Source: Coriolopsis trogii (taxonomy: Eukaryota > Basidiomycota > Agaricomycetes > Polyporales > Polyporaceae). From it: a DNA stretch of 64,000 bases. The notes under the pieces were generated by a model. The model made no database searches, was not told the origin of the DNA, and saw only the letters and a list, made by a program, of their open reading frames with translations. The stretch lies in the NCBI GenBank assembly GCA_020543525.1, contig JAHYIO010000036.1:2542001-2606000 (forward strand), in the 5' to 3' direction. The translations under genes and the position numbers were made by a program. Every line of letters starts with the position of its first letter. The stretch's first letter is position 1. Positions 11,152 through 22,545 of the stretch are shown here, piece after piece.

Positions 11152-12454
11152 ATGCCCTTCCACAGTCGGACGAGGATTAACCCCGGCACTACCCCAGATC
11201 CAAACTACTCCCTCAACCCAGAGGAGAAGAAGACCGGCTTCCTCGTCGGTATCAAAGACGATATCTACGCTGCACTCCTCGAGTATGTCGGCACCACCGT
11301 CTTCCTCCTCCTCGCTTTTGGCGGTACCCAGGCCGCGCAATTGGAGGCAAACGGTACCCCCGCCGCATCTAATGTCGAGCGCATCATGTATATTTCTGTC
11401 TGCTTCGGCATCAGCCTCCTTGTCTCTGTCTGGCTATTCTATCGAGTTACTGGTGGTCTCTTCAACCCCGATGTCAGCCTCGCTCTTCTCATCACAGGCG
11501 TCATCGGGCCCATCCGCTTCATCTTGTACTGTATAGCCCAGCTCCTAGGAGGGATCACTGCCGCAGCTATTGTCCTGGCTCTGACACCAGGCCCTCTCGC
11601 GTCCAAGTGCGTACCAGACTCTGCTCACGCTTTTTAGGGCACTGCTCATTGGTCAACAGCACGTTCCTTGCACCAGGAGTGAACAGGGCGCAGGGCGTAT
11701 TCATCGAGATGTTTACTACAAGCGCCCTCGTCCTTGCCGTCCTCATGTTGGCCGCAGAAAAGCACAACTCTACGCCTTTTGCTCCGGTACGCTGCTATCG
11801 GTCGCGCGCAACCATAAATCTTGCTCATTTAGCCGTCTCAGATCGGTATCGGGTTGACACTCTTCGTTTGCCATTTGTATGCACACATTTTCACTTTTCG
11901 TCAGCCCATGACTGACTGTATGCATCAAATAGGTGGTCAGTGTACTTCACCGGCGCAGGCATGAACACAGCTCGCGCCTTCGGCCCGGCTGTGGTCACAG
12001 GCTTCCCTTATGATGGTCACTGGATTGTAAGCACATTCTCCTTGGCACATCTCGACTACGTATTAATCACACTCTATTAGTATTGGCTCGGGCCCTTCCT
12101 CGGCTCGCTGTTGGGAGCGGCGTTTTACACGTTGCTCAAGCAGTAAGTCACCATTATTATGCGCTCTTACAAATCTCTGACTTGTGCATCTCACTTCTCA
12201 GTATCAAGTACTGGCGGTTCAACCCCGGACAAGATACTGTGGATCACCGCGCATCGCCTCCCGATCCCGTGAACCACATCGTGTCTGCAGCACGCAGCAG
12301 CATGAGCGGACGGAGTCGTTCCCGCAGTCGCGACGGAGGGCGCCCATCCGGCCAGTTTAGCGAGAAACCCATTGCGCCCAATCAGTCCGTACCTCCCAAT
12401 GGAAACGGCGCTGGGCCAGCCAGGGGGCGACGGATAAACGACAATGCGGTCTGA
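11152..12454 (+). CDS. Aquaporin / MIP family channel
   Basis: Membrane channel for water or small solutes. Six exons fit in phase: 11152-11606, 11660-11786, 11842-11876, 11933-12026, 12081-12142, 12202-12454, giving 341 aa. Six hydrophobic helices are visible, starting with YAALLEYVGTTVFLLLAFGG. The first half-helix motif reads GLFNPDVSLAL (NPD instead of the usual NPA). The second reads GAGMNTARAFGPAVV (NTA instead of NPA, with the ARxFGP context kept). The C-terminal tail of about 75 residues is cytosolic and Ser/Arg/Pro-rich (SGRSRSRSRD), a likely phosphoregulation site. The start ATG lies in a C-rich leader and precedes a short hydrophilic N-terminus normal for fungal members. Water versus glycerol selectivity cannot be decided from sequence alone. 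Confidence 0.9.
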
Positions 12455-13859
12455 GTTTATAACCAGTGATACCGACCGACATTCCCCACACGACGACTTG
12501 ACGAGTTCCATGACCGCGATGATCCTATCACATCCTATCATACAACATCTTCACCTGCACGCCATTCATATAGTGCACGATTCCCCTTTGTAGCATAGCA
12601 TCGTATACACATTTTACTGGAAATGCACGAATACACCAACCTTGGTCGCGAAGGTTAACAGCCCGAGTGCAGCGCCGGCATCACAATGTGACGTTTACAT
12701 GGCATGCAGGAGGGAGAGTATGCAATGTACTGCATGTGTGCCCCGGTTTCGACGCAGGCTCACGCATATACTGACGGGGTAATGTGCAATCGATCTAGTC
12801 TCGACTAAAAATCGATATTTCTTCCATATACTACCTATCAGCTACTTTTACGACTCGCTCTTGGTGATCGCGACTGTTAATAACACAGGGATCGGGCCTG
12901 CTATAGAACACGTGCGCAAATTCTTACAGCGTATACGTGGGCAAGTGCGGATAGAGTGCGCGATTGTCCGAGTCCACCGTGACGGTCTCTTTGAGTCAAG
13001 CATGTGCATCAATTAGGCGCGCTGTTGCAGACTAGGTTACCGAATGTGTGTATAAGGGGCGGATGTCCATGGTACTCCCGCCATTCCGAACATTGTGGTA
13101 ACGCAACATACCATGGACGGTGATCGAAAAAAAACCATGCAGCGCCGCCAGTTCAAACTGGCAGGGGCACGTGTCAAGTTGCCCCAGTTGGAACTTGGCA
13201 CTTGCTTCCTTGCTACTAGTACGTCTCAAGGGTCTCAGTATAACCCGGTGGACGTTCACGACACATCTTACGGGGCACAGAGTACGTACGCAGACGTACC
13301 TCACAGCGTCCGCCGCCCTCTGACACAAAGTTGACGTTCTCCCAGCGGCATGCACATATGCATCATGCAGGATGGACTTTCGATCTGACGCTGCTGCTGA
13401 TAGAAGTGGCCGAAGGAAGTTGCGGGTACTCTTGAGGGGCAAGGAATCGCGCCGTAAAGTAGTAGGAACGCAATATGAGGATGGGTGTGTCGAGTCGTTC
13501 TCATGACGTGGCGGTAACGCTTGTACTCGCCGCCGGAGCGCTCTCAGCCCACCCTAGGAGATCGCATGTCCATGTCCGATCGACAGGCAGCGTGCCCCTC
13601 GACTCCTGCGAGGCTGGGATAGCGTCGACACTTGTCGACATATCGGGCGCGCTCCGAATGTGCAGCGTTCTGCCGCAACGCAAGGGCTAGCGAGGTCAGA
13701 TCTATGCTGTGTTGCAGTCTCTCTTTCACGTCTAGTGATACATACGACAACTGATCTTACAGCGCGTGTCCGTCCAAAGCCGGTATGATCTCCCCTGCTG
13801 GCACCCGCCAAGCAACGGGAGGTAGTACGCCCGGGACAGTGGAGCCTCCGCGGACGATA
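12455..13859. other. Intergenic between aquaporin and tannase 1
   Basis: No supported gene. Small open frames occur on both strands without motifs or matching splice partners. The last 80-100 bp before 13860 align with the region downstream of tannase 2, so the duplication reaches into the 3' flank. Confidence 0.5.
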
Positions 13860-16469
13860 TCAAGTACACTCGAAGCTCTCCGCGCTGTTCGGGTCTCCTC
13901 CGCGGTACTTGATAGTCGATGGATACTGCAGGATCCGTGCAGCAAGTAAGCCCAACGGGTCTCGTCCCAAGGCTACAGGCGGCGAACGTGGGAGCAAGGA
14001 CGTACCCTGCAGAGCGGGCGGGTGAACCCGACGCCGTTCGCGACGTCGTTGTCGTTGTAGTACACGGCCGTGATAGTATCCGGAGCGACGTCCTCCTCCA
14101 CCCACCGGACCATCGCCGCGAGGATGTTGTGCTGCGGGTCGAGTGAGAGCGGAGGGCTCTTGTTCGACGCCTGCTCCACGCCACCGAAGGCGTTCGCCGA
14201 GAACCCACCCTAGCCCGATGGCATCCTGTCAGTCCTGGTTCGGTACGATCAAAGTGAACAAGACAAGGTCCCCTACATGACTGCGGACCGTGTCAGAGAC
14301 TTCACAGCGAGCAACTTGGAAGGCAAAGGGTGGCTCACCAATGTTGCATGCCAGGCACGATGTAGAACCTGTAGAAGTCGTCAACGTGCATCTCCGTGTT
14401 CTCTCGCGTCCATTGGTAGACGGTCTCATAGTAATGTATCGCTCCCCCGGGGCTGATCAGCTGGTCGGCCCAGCCGACATAATGGAGCAGCTTGCCCTTG
14501 TGCTGGGGGCCGGCGAACGAGGTAATGTTCGGGTCAATGGCCTACAAAAGAAGGTTGGTGGCCAGCATCAAAACGTAGTAGGTGCACTCACGTTTGCGTG
14601 ACCTGGGTCAAGCTCGTCGGTGAGGTGCAGCAGAGTCGAGTTGTAATTATGAATTTCCCAGTTTGTGTCGCTATGTCAAGTTAGAGCTGTCAGACTGATG
14701 CGCTCAGAAGAGGCAATAAGGAAAGTGCAGACTTTGTTACGAAAAACTGAAAGTACGCCCGCCCGATCTTGAACTGCGTCTTGCCGACCAGACCGCTATA
14801 GTAGTGGTCCTCGCCGCCAGGAAAATACTCGCTGAAGACGTAGTTCTGGTCACCCTCAAGGTATGGGGAGTAGATCCGGTACAGCGCCCTGATCTGGTCC
14901 ACCGTCAGACAAGTGGAGGCATTCTGACCAGGGCGGCAGGACAGCGTCTCTGGCCGGAAGCTGTTCGATACGATTCCAGACATCAGGAGGGGCACGCCCA
15001 TAGCAAACTGCGTTCATCCTGCGTACCTGCAAATACGGGGATCGTTGATGATGCCGTCCTTCAGCTAGAGATGTCCACAGCGTCCACAAACTGTTCAGCG
15101 CTCCTTTGCGCACGAGACCTGCACAGGACACGTACCCCATCCAGTTCATCGCACTGTCGCATGACCTCGGGCGCGATAACGTCCTGCCACATGTCTTGTG
15201 TCATAAACTGGGGCGACGTCGACGGCTGTACGTTGAGGTTCATATGAATAGACCACGCTTGGACATGGGTCCACCAGTTGGCAGGCGAGCCGACCACCTG
15301 AGCCACGCCCCGTGCGGTCCGTTACCTGTCCGTTACAGAGGGCATACGCTAGCACGCACCACGCCGTCGAAATCATCCGGGAACTCCTGGACTTCCTTCA
15401 ACCTAGTGAATGCGAGGGTGAGCTCCCGACACGTCCGTTATCTCTATCCTCATGGCACACAAAGACGCACCCTTGTCGCCCCCCTAAATCGCAGACACGC
15501 ATCAGCCTCAATGCACGGAAACGAACGATGTCACGCCGGTGAGCGCACACCGTCGAGGGGGATAGGAAGGCACAAGAACAAAGCGAGCGTCCACAGACGT
15601 ACCAGCTGAGCATCCCAGGTAATACGACTTCTTCACGGGAGTGCCATAATATTGCCGCACCATCTCCTTCCCCGCAATCACGCTGAGGTGGAGCGCGCGC
15701 CATCCCCAATCTACAATCGCATTCTGCATTTCCCCGTTCGTGTTGGGTAGCGTGAGAGCGAAGACCGTGCCGGTGAGCGACTCGTGTATGCTCCTACGAG
15801 GTGCCCATCGCATCATGCACTCACGTCGTTATGCGGTCCAGCCCAATCTCCGTCGTCCGTCCCGCCATCGTGACCGGTGTTCGTGGAGACCCCTGCGACT
15901 GAAATGCACCATTGTGAGCGCCCGTCCTATTCGAGAGCAAGTGATAGCACCGAAAAGCGAGCACTCACATCCTTGTGGGATTGCGACGTGTCCGAGCTCG
16001 GTAACAGTGACTAGCAACGGGACGAAGCACAAGGTGAGTACTGCGTTCGTCTCCATGCACGATCGCAACGTTGCGCCGAATGCGGACGTTTGCCAAGTCC
16101 TGAATCCACGTCCACCATCCACTCACCTCCTCCAGCCAGACCGCCGTTCCCGAGGGTGAGCATCCGGCCGTTCCATTCGTCAGGCAGCCACACCTCGGTC
16201 AGCGCGAATGAGCCCGCGGTCGCATTGGTGATGATGACGAGCTCGAGCCGGCAGAAGGCGGGCAAGTTCGACTCGTCGATGCTCGAGTACGCGTTCGATA
16301 TGTTTACGGGGACGTTGGCCACATAGTGCGTCGCGCGGGTGAGATTGACAGCGATATCGGGCAAGCCATCCGCGTCGAGGGCAAACGACTCGCAGGCGCC
16401 TGCGGATCCTGATGAGGCGGCGACTCTGAGAGCAAGGCATAGTAGGGTGATGAGAGTATACAGCGGCAT
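13860..16469 (-). CDS. Tannase/feruloyl esterase family protein, copy 1
   Basis: Predicted secreted serine esterase acting on galloyl, feruloyl or related aromatic esters. The N-terminus is a signal peptide (LITLLCLALRVAASSG). Ordered motifs are EVWLPDEWNGRMLTLGNGG, AGVSTNTGH, IVDWGWRALHLSV, the nucleophile elbow YYLGCSAGGRQG, EFPDDFDGV, QCDELDG with DPRIC (family acid/calcium-loop region), FYIVPGMQHC (catalytic His) and the C-terminal FTRPLCRYPSTIKYRGG ending in FEC. The GGRQG piece is on a 13-nt exon (15471-15483). The frame at the His motif closes only if a 4-nt exon at 14277-14280 is included. About a dozen introns are needed and no disabling change was found. The ATG at 16469 sits 49 nt from a TATA box. 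Substrate is not determinable. Confidence 0.88.
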
Positions 16470-16517
16470 GAGGGGCAGGCAATCACCGCTTGACGATACA
16501 GAGCACCATGATCCCAA

Positions 16518-16524
16518 TTTTATA
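16518..16524 (-). promoter_or_regulatory. TATA box of tannase 1
   Basis: TATAAAA on the minus strand, 49 nt upstream of the tannase 1 ATG. It is conserved at the same place before tannase 2, within otherwise diverging sequence, implying a short 5' UTR. Confidence 0.6.
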
Positions 16525-17250
16525 CGACGCACAACGGAGCGCGGCTCGAGGGTCCCCGATTGAGAGCTTCGTTGCCCCCGAAGAGGAGAGTGCTGCATGG
16601 GATGGGCGACGTTCAGCTGAGCACGACCTTCACGACGACCTAATGACTCGTGACGTACGTGTCCGCCGCTCCGTCCATCCGTCGGTGACAGTATACGGCA
16701 TATGTCCCTCCATGTAGCACAATGACATGCAACGTGGATCCAAGGGCTATATCGGGCACAGGTCAAACCGCGCATGAAAAAGGGGAGAATATCCCTCGGG
16801 ATAGCGTCAAATCGACAGCAGGAAGCGACCGGAGTTTCGATAGCAAGCTCGCAATGCTGACGGATGCCGTTCGGACCAATGCAGATCTGCGAGGGACAAG
16901 ACGGTCCTTGTCCAATGATTGCAAGGCGACTACACGGCTCGGGTATTAGACGGCTGAGAGGTTGCGGTATAGTCTACGGCGGATGCGGCGGGTTCTGCAC
17001 AAGAGCCCGATATTCGCTCAATCCGTGGATGGCTGTATGAACCAGTTGGTAATCAGTCCCTACATACTTGTGCGAGGACCAGACACTCACAGGCGTTCGA
17101 GCTCGACATCATCATCAGGCTGCTCAGAAGATTATGAACAGCGTACGCTCGCATCAACGACGCTCGGGGGGACTCTAAGCTCACGATACTTACACCCACA
17201 CGGTTGAGGCGGGAAAAAGGCGGCATTCATGGAAAATCATATGTACACAT

Positions 17251-17307
17251 GACTGGTCTGATAATAGATGACTGGTCCAATAATAGATAACTCGTCTGAT
17301 AATAGAC
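17251..17307. repeat. Three tandem 19-bp units
   Basis: Units at 17251-17269, 17270-17288 and 17289-17307, each ending in (T/C)(G/A)ATAATAGA(T/C). Only one such unit is present at the equivalent point near 21449 in the second duplication copy. Confidence 0.85.
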
Positions 17308-18113
17308 GACGACTCACTGGCACCTGGAAGGCTGGAACTGTGCTCTCAGCCTCGAATAAATGAACGCTTGCAGCTGAGTCGGAGGGGTCGACATGAGTAC
17401 TCAGGACCTCATCGCGAACGCTGCTTGGTCGAGGTCAACGAGCAATGCCATCGCTTTACAAACAAGATTTTTTATGAGAGCTCACCCTAACGCGACCGCG
17501 ACGGAAGACGGAGGGCCAGAGAGCGATAAGATTGTCTCAGCCTGAGATTGGGCAAGGTCACTTCAGGGCAGGCCGCAAACCTATCAGCGGGTTCATCCAG
17601 CGTTTCTGTCTTCTCATGACTCTGAGTGACACCAACTCCTACTCAGACTACCGTGACTTAGTCTGAGTAATATGTCCTACTGGCCTACATCTGCAGAACC
17701 AAAAACCTGCTCCAGTCGATTGCTTGCTACGTCTCTGGAGTCTGACTTTCTATGTGGTCCTCTAACGTCGTATACGCCAGATCTTGCCACATAGGCCTCT
17801 CGTTCTTGTCATATTGCTATGGTGATCACTTGCACGTCCTCAGTCCACCCTTGCGAGATCGACTCCTCGAGTGCGCCCCGAGAAGCGCTGCGCTGTTCTG
17901 CTGATGTCGCAACGAAAGTGCCAATGAGGTCAGTGACGTGACAATTTGTATCGCGCGGATATCTCAGAAGATCATGTCGCTTTCCCGTCTCATCATACAT
18001 ATGGCACATGATCGTACAGCGGCTTCATCCATGGTCGTTATACCCTGCCCTTTCGGGACTCGTGCAGCAATCAACGGGAGTATGCGCCCAGGACAGAACC
18101 TCGACGGACCGCT

Positions 18114-20706
18114 TCAACTACACTCGAAGCTGTCCGCGCTGTTCGGGTCCCCTCCGCGGAACTTGATAGTGAGCGGATACTGCAAAATCGGTCCCGCAAG
18201 TCAATCGAACGAGTATTACGCAAAGCCACCACGCTGCGAACGTCGGAGGGAAGTACGTACCTTGCAGAGCGGGCGGGCGAACCCGACACCGTTCGCGACA
18301 TTGTTGTTGTTGTAATGCACGGCCGTGATGGTATCCGGCGCGATGCCCTCCTCCACCCACCGGACCACCGCAGCAAGGATGTTGTGCTGCGGGTCGAATG
18401 AGAGCGGAGGGGTCCTGCCTGACGCCTGCAACGCGCCTCCGAACGCGTTCGCCCCGGCTCCGCCCTAGGAACGCGCTCCGTCAGTAATGCTCCGAGCCTA
18501 GACAGTGCAGAAGCAAGGTAAAGTCCCTTACAGCACTATGGGAAGCTGTCAGAAGTGCGACGACACATACGGACGCGAGCGAGGCTCACCAGTGTTGCAT
18601 GCCAGGCACGGTGAACAACCTGTAAAAGTCGTCGGTATTCATCTCCGTGTTCGCTTGCATGAACTTGAAAACAGTCTCGTAGTAATGTATCGATGCCCCG
18701 GGGCTGATCAGCTGGTCGGCCCATCCGACGTATTGGATGAGCTTCCCGTTGTGCTGGGGGCCAGCGAACGCGGTTATGTTCGGGTTGATTGCCTGCCAAG
18801 AGGTCGTCGATGGTCAGCACCCGAACATCGAAGTGTAGGAGGCACACTGACGTTTAGTTGGCCTGGGTCAAGCTCATCGGTGAGGCGCAGCAGAGTCTCG
18901 TTGAAGTCGTTGATTGTGAAGGTGGTGTCGCTATTTCAACGCGGTCCTGTCAAACCCATGCGCCCTCGCAAGAGACAGAAAGGAAATCGCGAACTTCACA
19001 ACGAAGAACTGATAGTACGCCACACCGAGAGCGAACGGTTGGTCGCCAACCAGACCGTTGAAGAAGCCGTCCTCCCCGCCAGGGTAGTATGAGGTGAAGA
19101 TGGTCTCCTGGTCGCCCTCGACATATGGCGTATATATCCTGTGCAGAGCGCTGATCTGGTCTATCGTCAGACATGTCGAGCGGTCCTGGCCGGGGCGGCA
19201 GGTCAGTATATCTGGCCGGAACCTGTACGATTACATTATGGATGTCAGGTGGGATACGGCGAAGCAAGCTGCATCCTTTGTACGTACAGGCAAATGCGCG
19301 GGTCGTTGATGATGCCGTCCTTCAGCTAAGTGTGGCCACGACCGGTCAAGGCTCGTCTGCGTGCGAAATTCGCAAAAGGACACGCACCCCATCCAGCTCA
19401 TCGCACTGCCGCATGACCTCAGGGCCGATGACGTTCAACCACAAGTTCTGCGGCATGAAGTGGGGCGACGTCGCCGGTTGTACATTCAGGTTCATATGGA
19501 CCGACCATGCTTGGAGGTGTGTCCAAAAGCTGGCAGGCGAGCCGACCACCTAAGCCACATTTAGCCTCGGACGTTACAGTGGGTCACAGCTAGCACGTAC
19601 CACGCCGTCGAAGTCTTCCGGGAACTCTTGGATTTCCTTGAGCCTGGTGAGTGCGAGGGTGAGCTCCCTCGTCCCTATCCTCATGGCACAAAGATACGCA
19701 CCCTTGTCGCCCGCCTGCATCGCACACATGCGCGTCAGCCTCAATGCACAGAACCAACCGATTTAACACCACTGAGCCCACGGCGTCGAGGGGGATACAA
19801 CAGCACAAGGGCAAATCGAACAATCAAGCGGTCACGCACCAGACGAGCAGCCCAAGTAGTACGACTTCTTCGCGGGAGTTTTGTAATACTGCGCCACGAT
19901 CCCCTTTCCCGCGAGCACGGTCAGGCGCACCGCGCGGAAGCCGAAGTCTATAATCGCATTCTATGTTCCGCGGCGCGAATGGGGTTGTGCGGCGTGAGAG
20001 AGAAGATGGTGCCCGTGAGCGGTTCGTGTGTGTTCCCGGCTGTGTGCGCATCGTTAAATGCACTCACGTCGTTGTGCGGTCCGGCAAAGGATGCGTCAGC
20101 CCCTCCACCTTCGTGGCCCGTGTTCGTCGAGACTCCTGCAACTGGAACGCACAGCTGTCAGCCCTCGTCTAAATCGGGAACGGAGCGATTGCACCGAAAG
20201 GCGAGTACTCACATCCTTGCCTGATTGCAACGTCTCCAAGATCGCCAACATTGACTGGGGGACGAGAAGCACGAGTGAGTACTGCGTTCGTTCTTGTGCT
20301 CGAATGAACCGTTGCGCTATAGCCGACGGCTTGAACACCCCACGTCCGGCTTCTACTCACCTCCTCCCGCCAGAGCCCCATTCCCGAGGGTGAGCATCCG
20401 GCCGTTCCATGCGTCAGGCAGCCACACCTCTGTCAGAGCGAACGAACCCGCAGTGGCGTTCGTGGTGATGACGAGCTGTAGCCGGCAGAAGGCAGGCAGG
20501 TTCGCCTCGTTGATGAACGAAAAGTTGTTCGCGATGGTGACGGTGGCGTTGGCTGCGAAGTGCGTCGCGCGCGTGAGAGTGACGGCGACATCGGGCAGGT
20601 CACCCGCGTTGATGGCGAACGACTCGCAGGCAGCTGCGGATCCCGACGCGGCGGCGACTCTGAGAGCAAGGCCTAGAAGGGTGATGATGGGTGTATACAG
20701 CAGCAT
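18114..20706 (-). CDS. Tannase/feruloyl esterase family protein, copy 2
   Basis: Paralog of the upstream copy with the same exon plan. Signal peptide ITLLGLALRVAAASG is followed by EVWLPDAWNGRMLTLGNGA, GFAGVSTNTGHEGG, IIDFGFRAVRLTV, the nucleophile elbow YYLGCSSGGRQG, QCDELDG, FTVPGMQHC and the C-terminal FARPLC, then YPLTIKFRGGDP ending FECS. The GGRQG exon is again 13 nt (19702-19714), and the His-motif frame again requires a 4-nt exon (18532-18535). An apparent +5 nt shift relative to copy 1 near 19960 lies inside an intron that ends in ACATAG, so the gene looks intact. Substitutions next to the nucleophile (Ser for Ala) and WGW to FGF may alter specificity. The enzyme is predicted secreted; substrate unknown. 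Confidence 0.88.
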
Positions 20707-20741
20707 GAGGGGCAGGCGATCACAAAGCACCGCGATCCCCA

Positions 20742-20748
20742 TTTTATA
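20742..20748 (-). promoter_or_regulatory. TATA box of tannase 2
   Basis: TATAAAA on the minus strand, 36 nt upstream of the tannase 2 ATG. It matches the box before tannase 1. Confidence 0.6.
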
Positions 20749-22203
20749 CGAACTCCACGGCACGCCGCTAGAGAGACCCCGGTCAATAGCTTCGTTCATC
20801 AAAAAGGAGCGAGTACTGCATACGCGAGGTTGAATGGAGTATGGCCTTCGCGAAGATCTTCGTGATGTTCGTGTCCGCCATCCCGTCCGTCCGTCGGTGA
20901 CAGTATACGGTATACGGAATGTTTCCCTCCACATAGCACAATAACATGCAACATGAAAGGGCTATCTTGGGCAAAGCTAAATTCGCGCACGGCGAATGGG
21001 AGAACATCCCCAGGCATAGTGTAAAATCGGCAAAGGAAGTGGCCGGTGCTTGTGCGACTGAGCTGCTCGTCCAATAGTACAAGGCGACCACACGGCTCGG
21101 GTGTTGTACCCATGTATGGGTGAGACACTGTGCACAAGCTACTGCGGAGGCCGCCGCGGCGAAATCTGAAGTGATGGGTTTGCAGAAGTGATGGTTTCGC
21201 AGCAGTGACAATTCTCAGAACCAGTCGGTGATCAGTATTACATACCACTGCAAGAACCAAGCACTCACAGGCGTATGAGCTAGAGGTCACTTATCATGAT
21301 GCTGCTCAGTAGATACTTGAGAACGTATGCTCGCATAAACAACGCTCAGTGTTTGAGAACGGGGGACTCTATACTCACAACGTTCACACCCGCACGGTCA
21401 AGACAAGAGAGAAATGATGGCATTCATGGAAAAGCTACGCGTACACATGACTGTCTGATAATAGATACCGACGCACCTTAGAGAACTCTACTCTCAGCCT
21501 CGACCACATGAACGAAAGTAAGATCTTGGCAGCCATCTGAAGGATCTGATTAGCAAGCAGAACACTAAGGACAAGCAGAAACGGAGGTTCAGAAGGTCAT
21601 AATATCGATCAATGCCGCGGCTCAGCAACAGCTTCTAGTTGATAATGTTTATGCGAAGCTCATCCAGACCCAGCGCAGAAGCATCAAGTCGAAGGTGAAG
21701 GCCACTTACTCGATACCAGATCCGAAAGGCGACCGATATTTGAAAGACACATACCCTGCGATGCAATGGTCAGTAATCATGATGAAGACATAAGAAGCAG
21801 AGTATCAGAAGGGGTGCCCGAAGATTTGAGCTGTGGCGGGCATTTTCGGCAGCAATGATACGAAGACCGTCGTGATAAAACATCATATGAAGGCGGCAAA
21901 GCGAACACTACTCACTCATTCAACAAACCAGCGAACGGAAGGACGAACGCTTGAGAGTCAAGGACCTGAAGAATTGTCAGCATCGAGTAATGAATAGGGA
22001 AACTGGCAAGGAGAGGGCTCAGAGTATAAAATACAGCCTTGGAATTGTCGTCATGAACCCACAGTCCGTAGACATATGGTCAGGCGGTAACTCCATTTAT
22101 TGCATCTTGGCTGGATGGTGTGGAAATAACACTCACAACACAACCGAACGCCTCTAAAAAGGTGCCGGGCATATGGAACATATACGTCCTGTTATTGCAC
22201 TTG

Positions 22204-22545
22204 TCAGTACCGGCGAAGGAAACGACCGATGCAACGAAGGAGCATAGAGATCAGTGGATTGACAGATATATGTAAAGCATCGAGCCTAATGGCCCTCAGA
22301 TACTCTAGTTTGAATGGTTTAAATTCATCGCTTCGCAACGCGGATGGAAAGGATACGTGATGAGGTAACAAGGACTCACCATGACCGCGACTACAGCCCA
22401 TAGGCACTCGCACGCACTCGGTGTCCACCGTCCTATTCGCGAGACCCGTATCGAAGCCACCTACATGGCAAAGAATCAGTATTGCTCTAGGTAAACAAGG
22501 ACATGAACCGATCAGTGTAACTATGACAAAAATTCTCGAAGTCAT
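22204..22545 (-). CDS. Possible small protein gene (weak)
   Basis: A hand-spliced three-exon model gives about 72 aa: an N-terminus MTSRIFVIVTLI, then GGFDTGLANRTVDTEC, then a basic C-terminus ending in RFLRRY. Phases agree across two GT-AG introns (acceptors CATGTAG and AACTAG). The hydrophobic start and its place next to a secreted Cys-rich gene hint at a degenerate small secreted protein. No family is recognised and the frame could be chance. Confidence 0.2.
   Translation of the reverse strand: MTSRIFVIVTLIGSCPCLPRAILILCHVGGFDTGLANRTVDTECVRVPMGCSRGHGESLLPHHVSFPSALRSDEFKPFKLEYLRAIRLDALHISVNPLISMLLRCIGRFLRRY

Larger units (their letters stand above)
13780..17315. repeat. Segmental duplication, copy A
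   Basis: This block and the one at about 18020-21470 share the tannase gene, its short 3' flank and roughly 900 bp of 5' flank. The offset is about 4.24 kb in direct orientation. Shared non-coding landmarks include the TATA box, a GTGACAGTATACGG stretch (16685 and 20896), and a TACACATGACT...TGATAATAGAT stretch at the far edge. Edges are approximate. Confidence 0.8.
16470..18113. other. Tannase 1 promoter side and duplication spacer
   Basis: From 16470 to about 17315 this is 5' flank shared with tannase 2. From about 17315 to 18020 it is unique spacer with no coding motif. The junction is marked by a 19-bp triple repeat at 17251-17307. Confidence 0.6.
18020..21470. repeat. Segmental duplication, copy B
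   Basis: Second copy of the tannase-containing block described at 13780-17315, in direct orientation. Exons are clearly alignable and promoter flanks are diverged but recognisable. Edges are approximate. Confidence 0.8.

Noticed and set aside
19940..19985. A 5-nt frameshift in tannase 2 relative to tannase 1
   Set aside because: The length difference lies inside the intron that ends just before AATGCGATT in both copies; exon frames agree.
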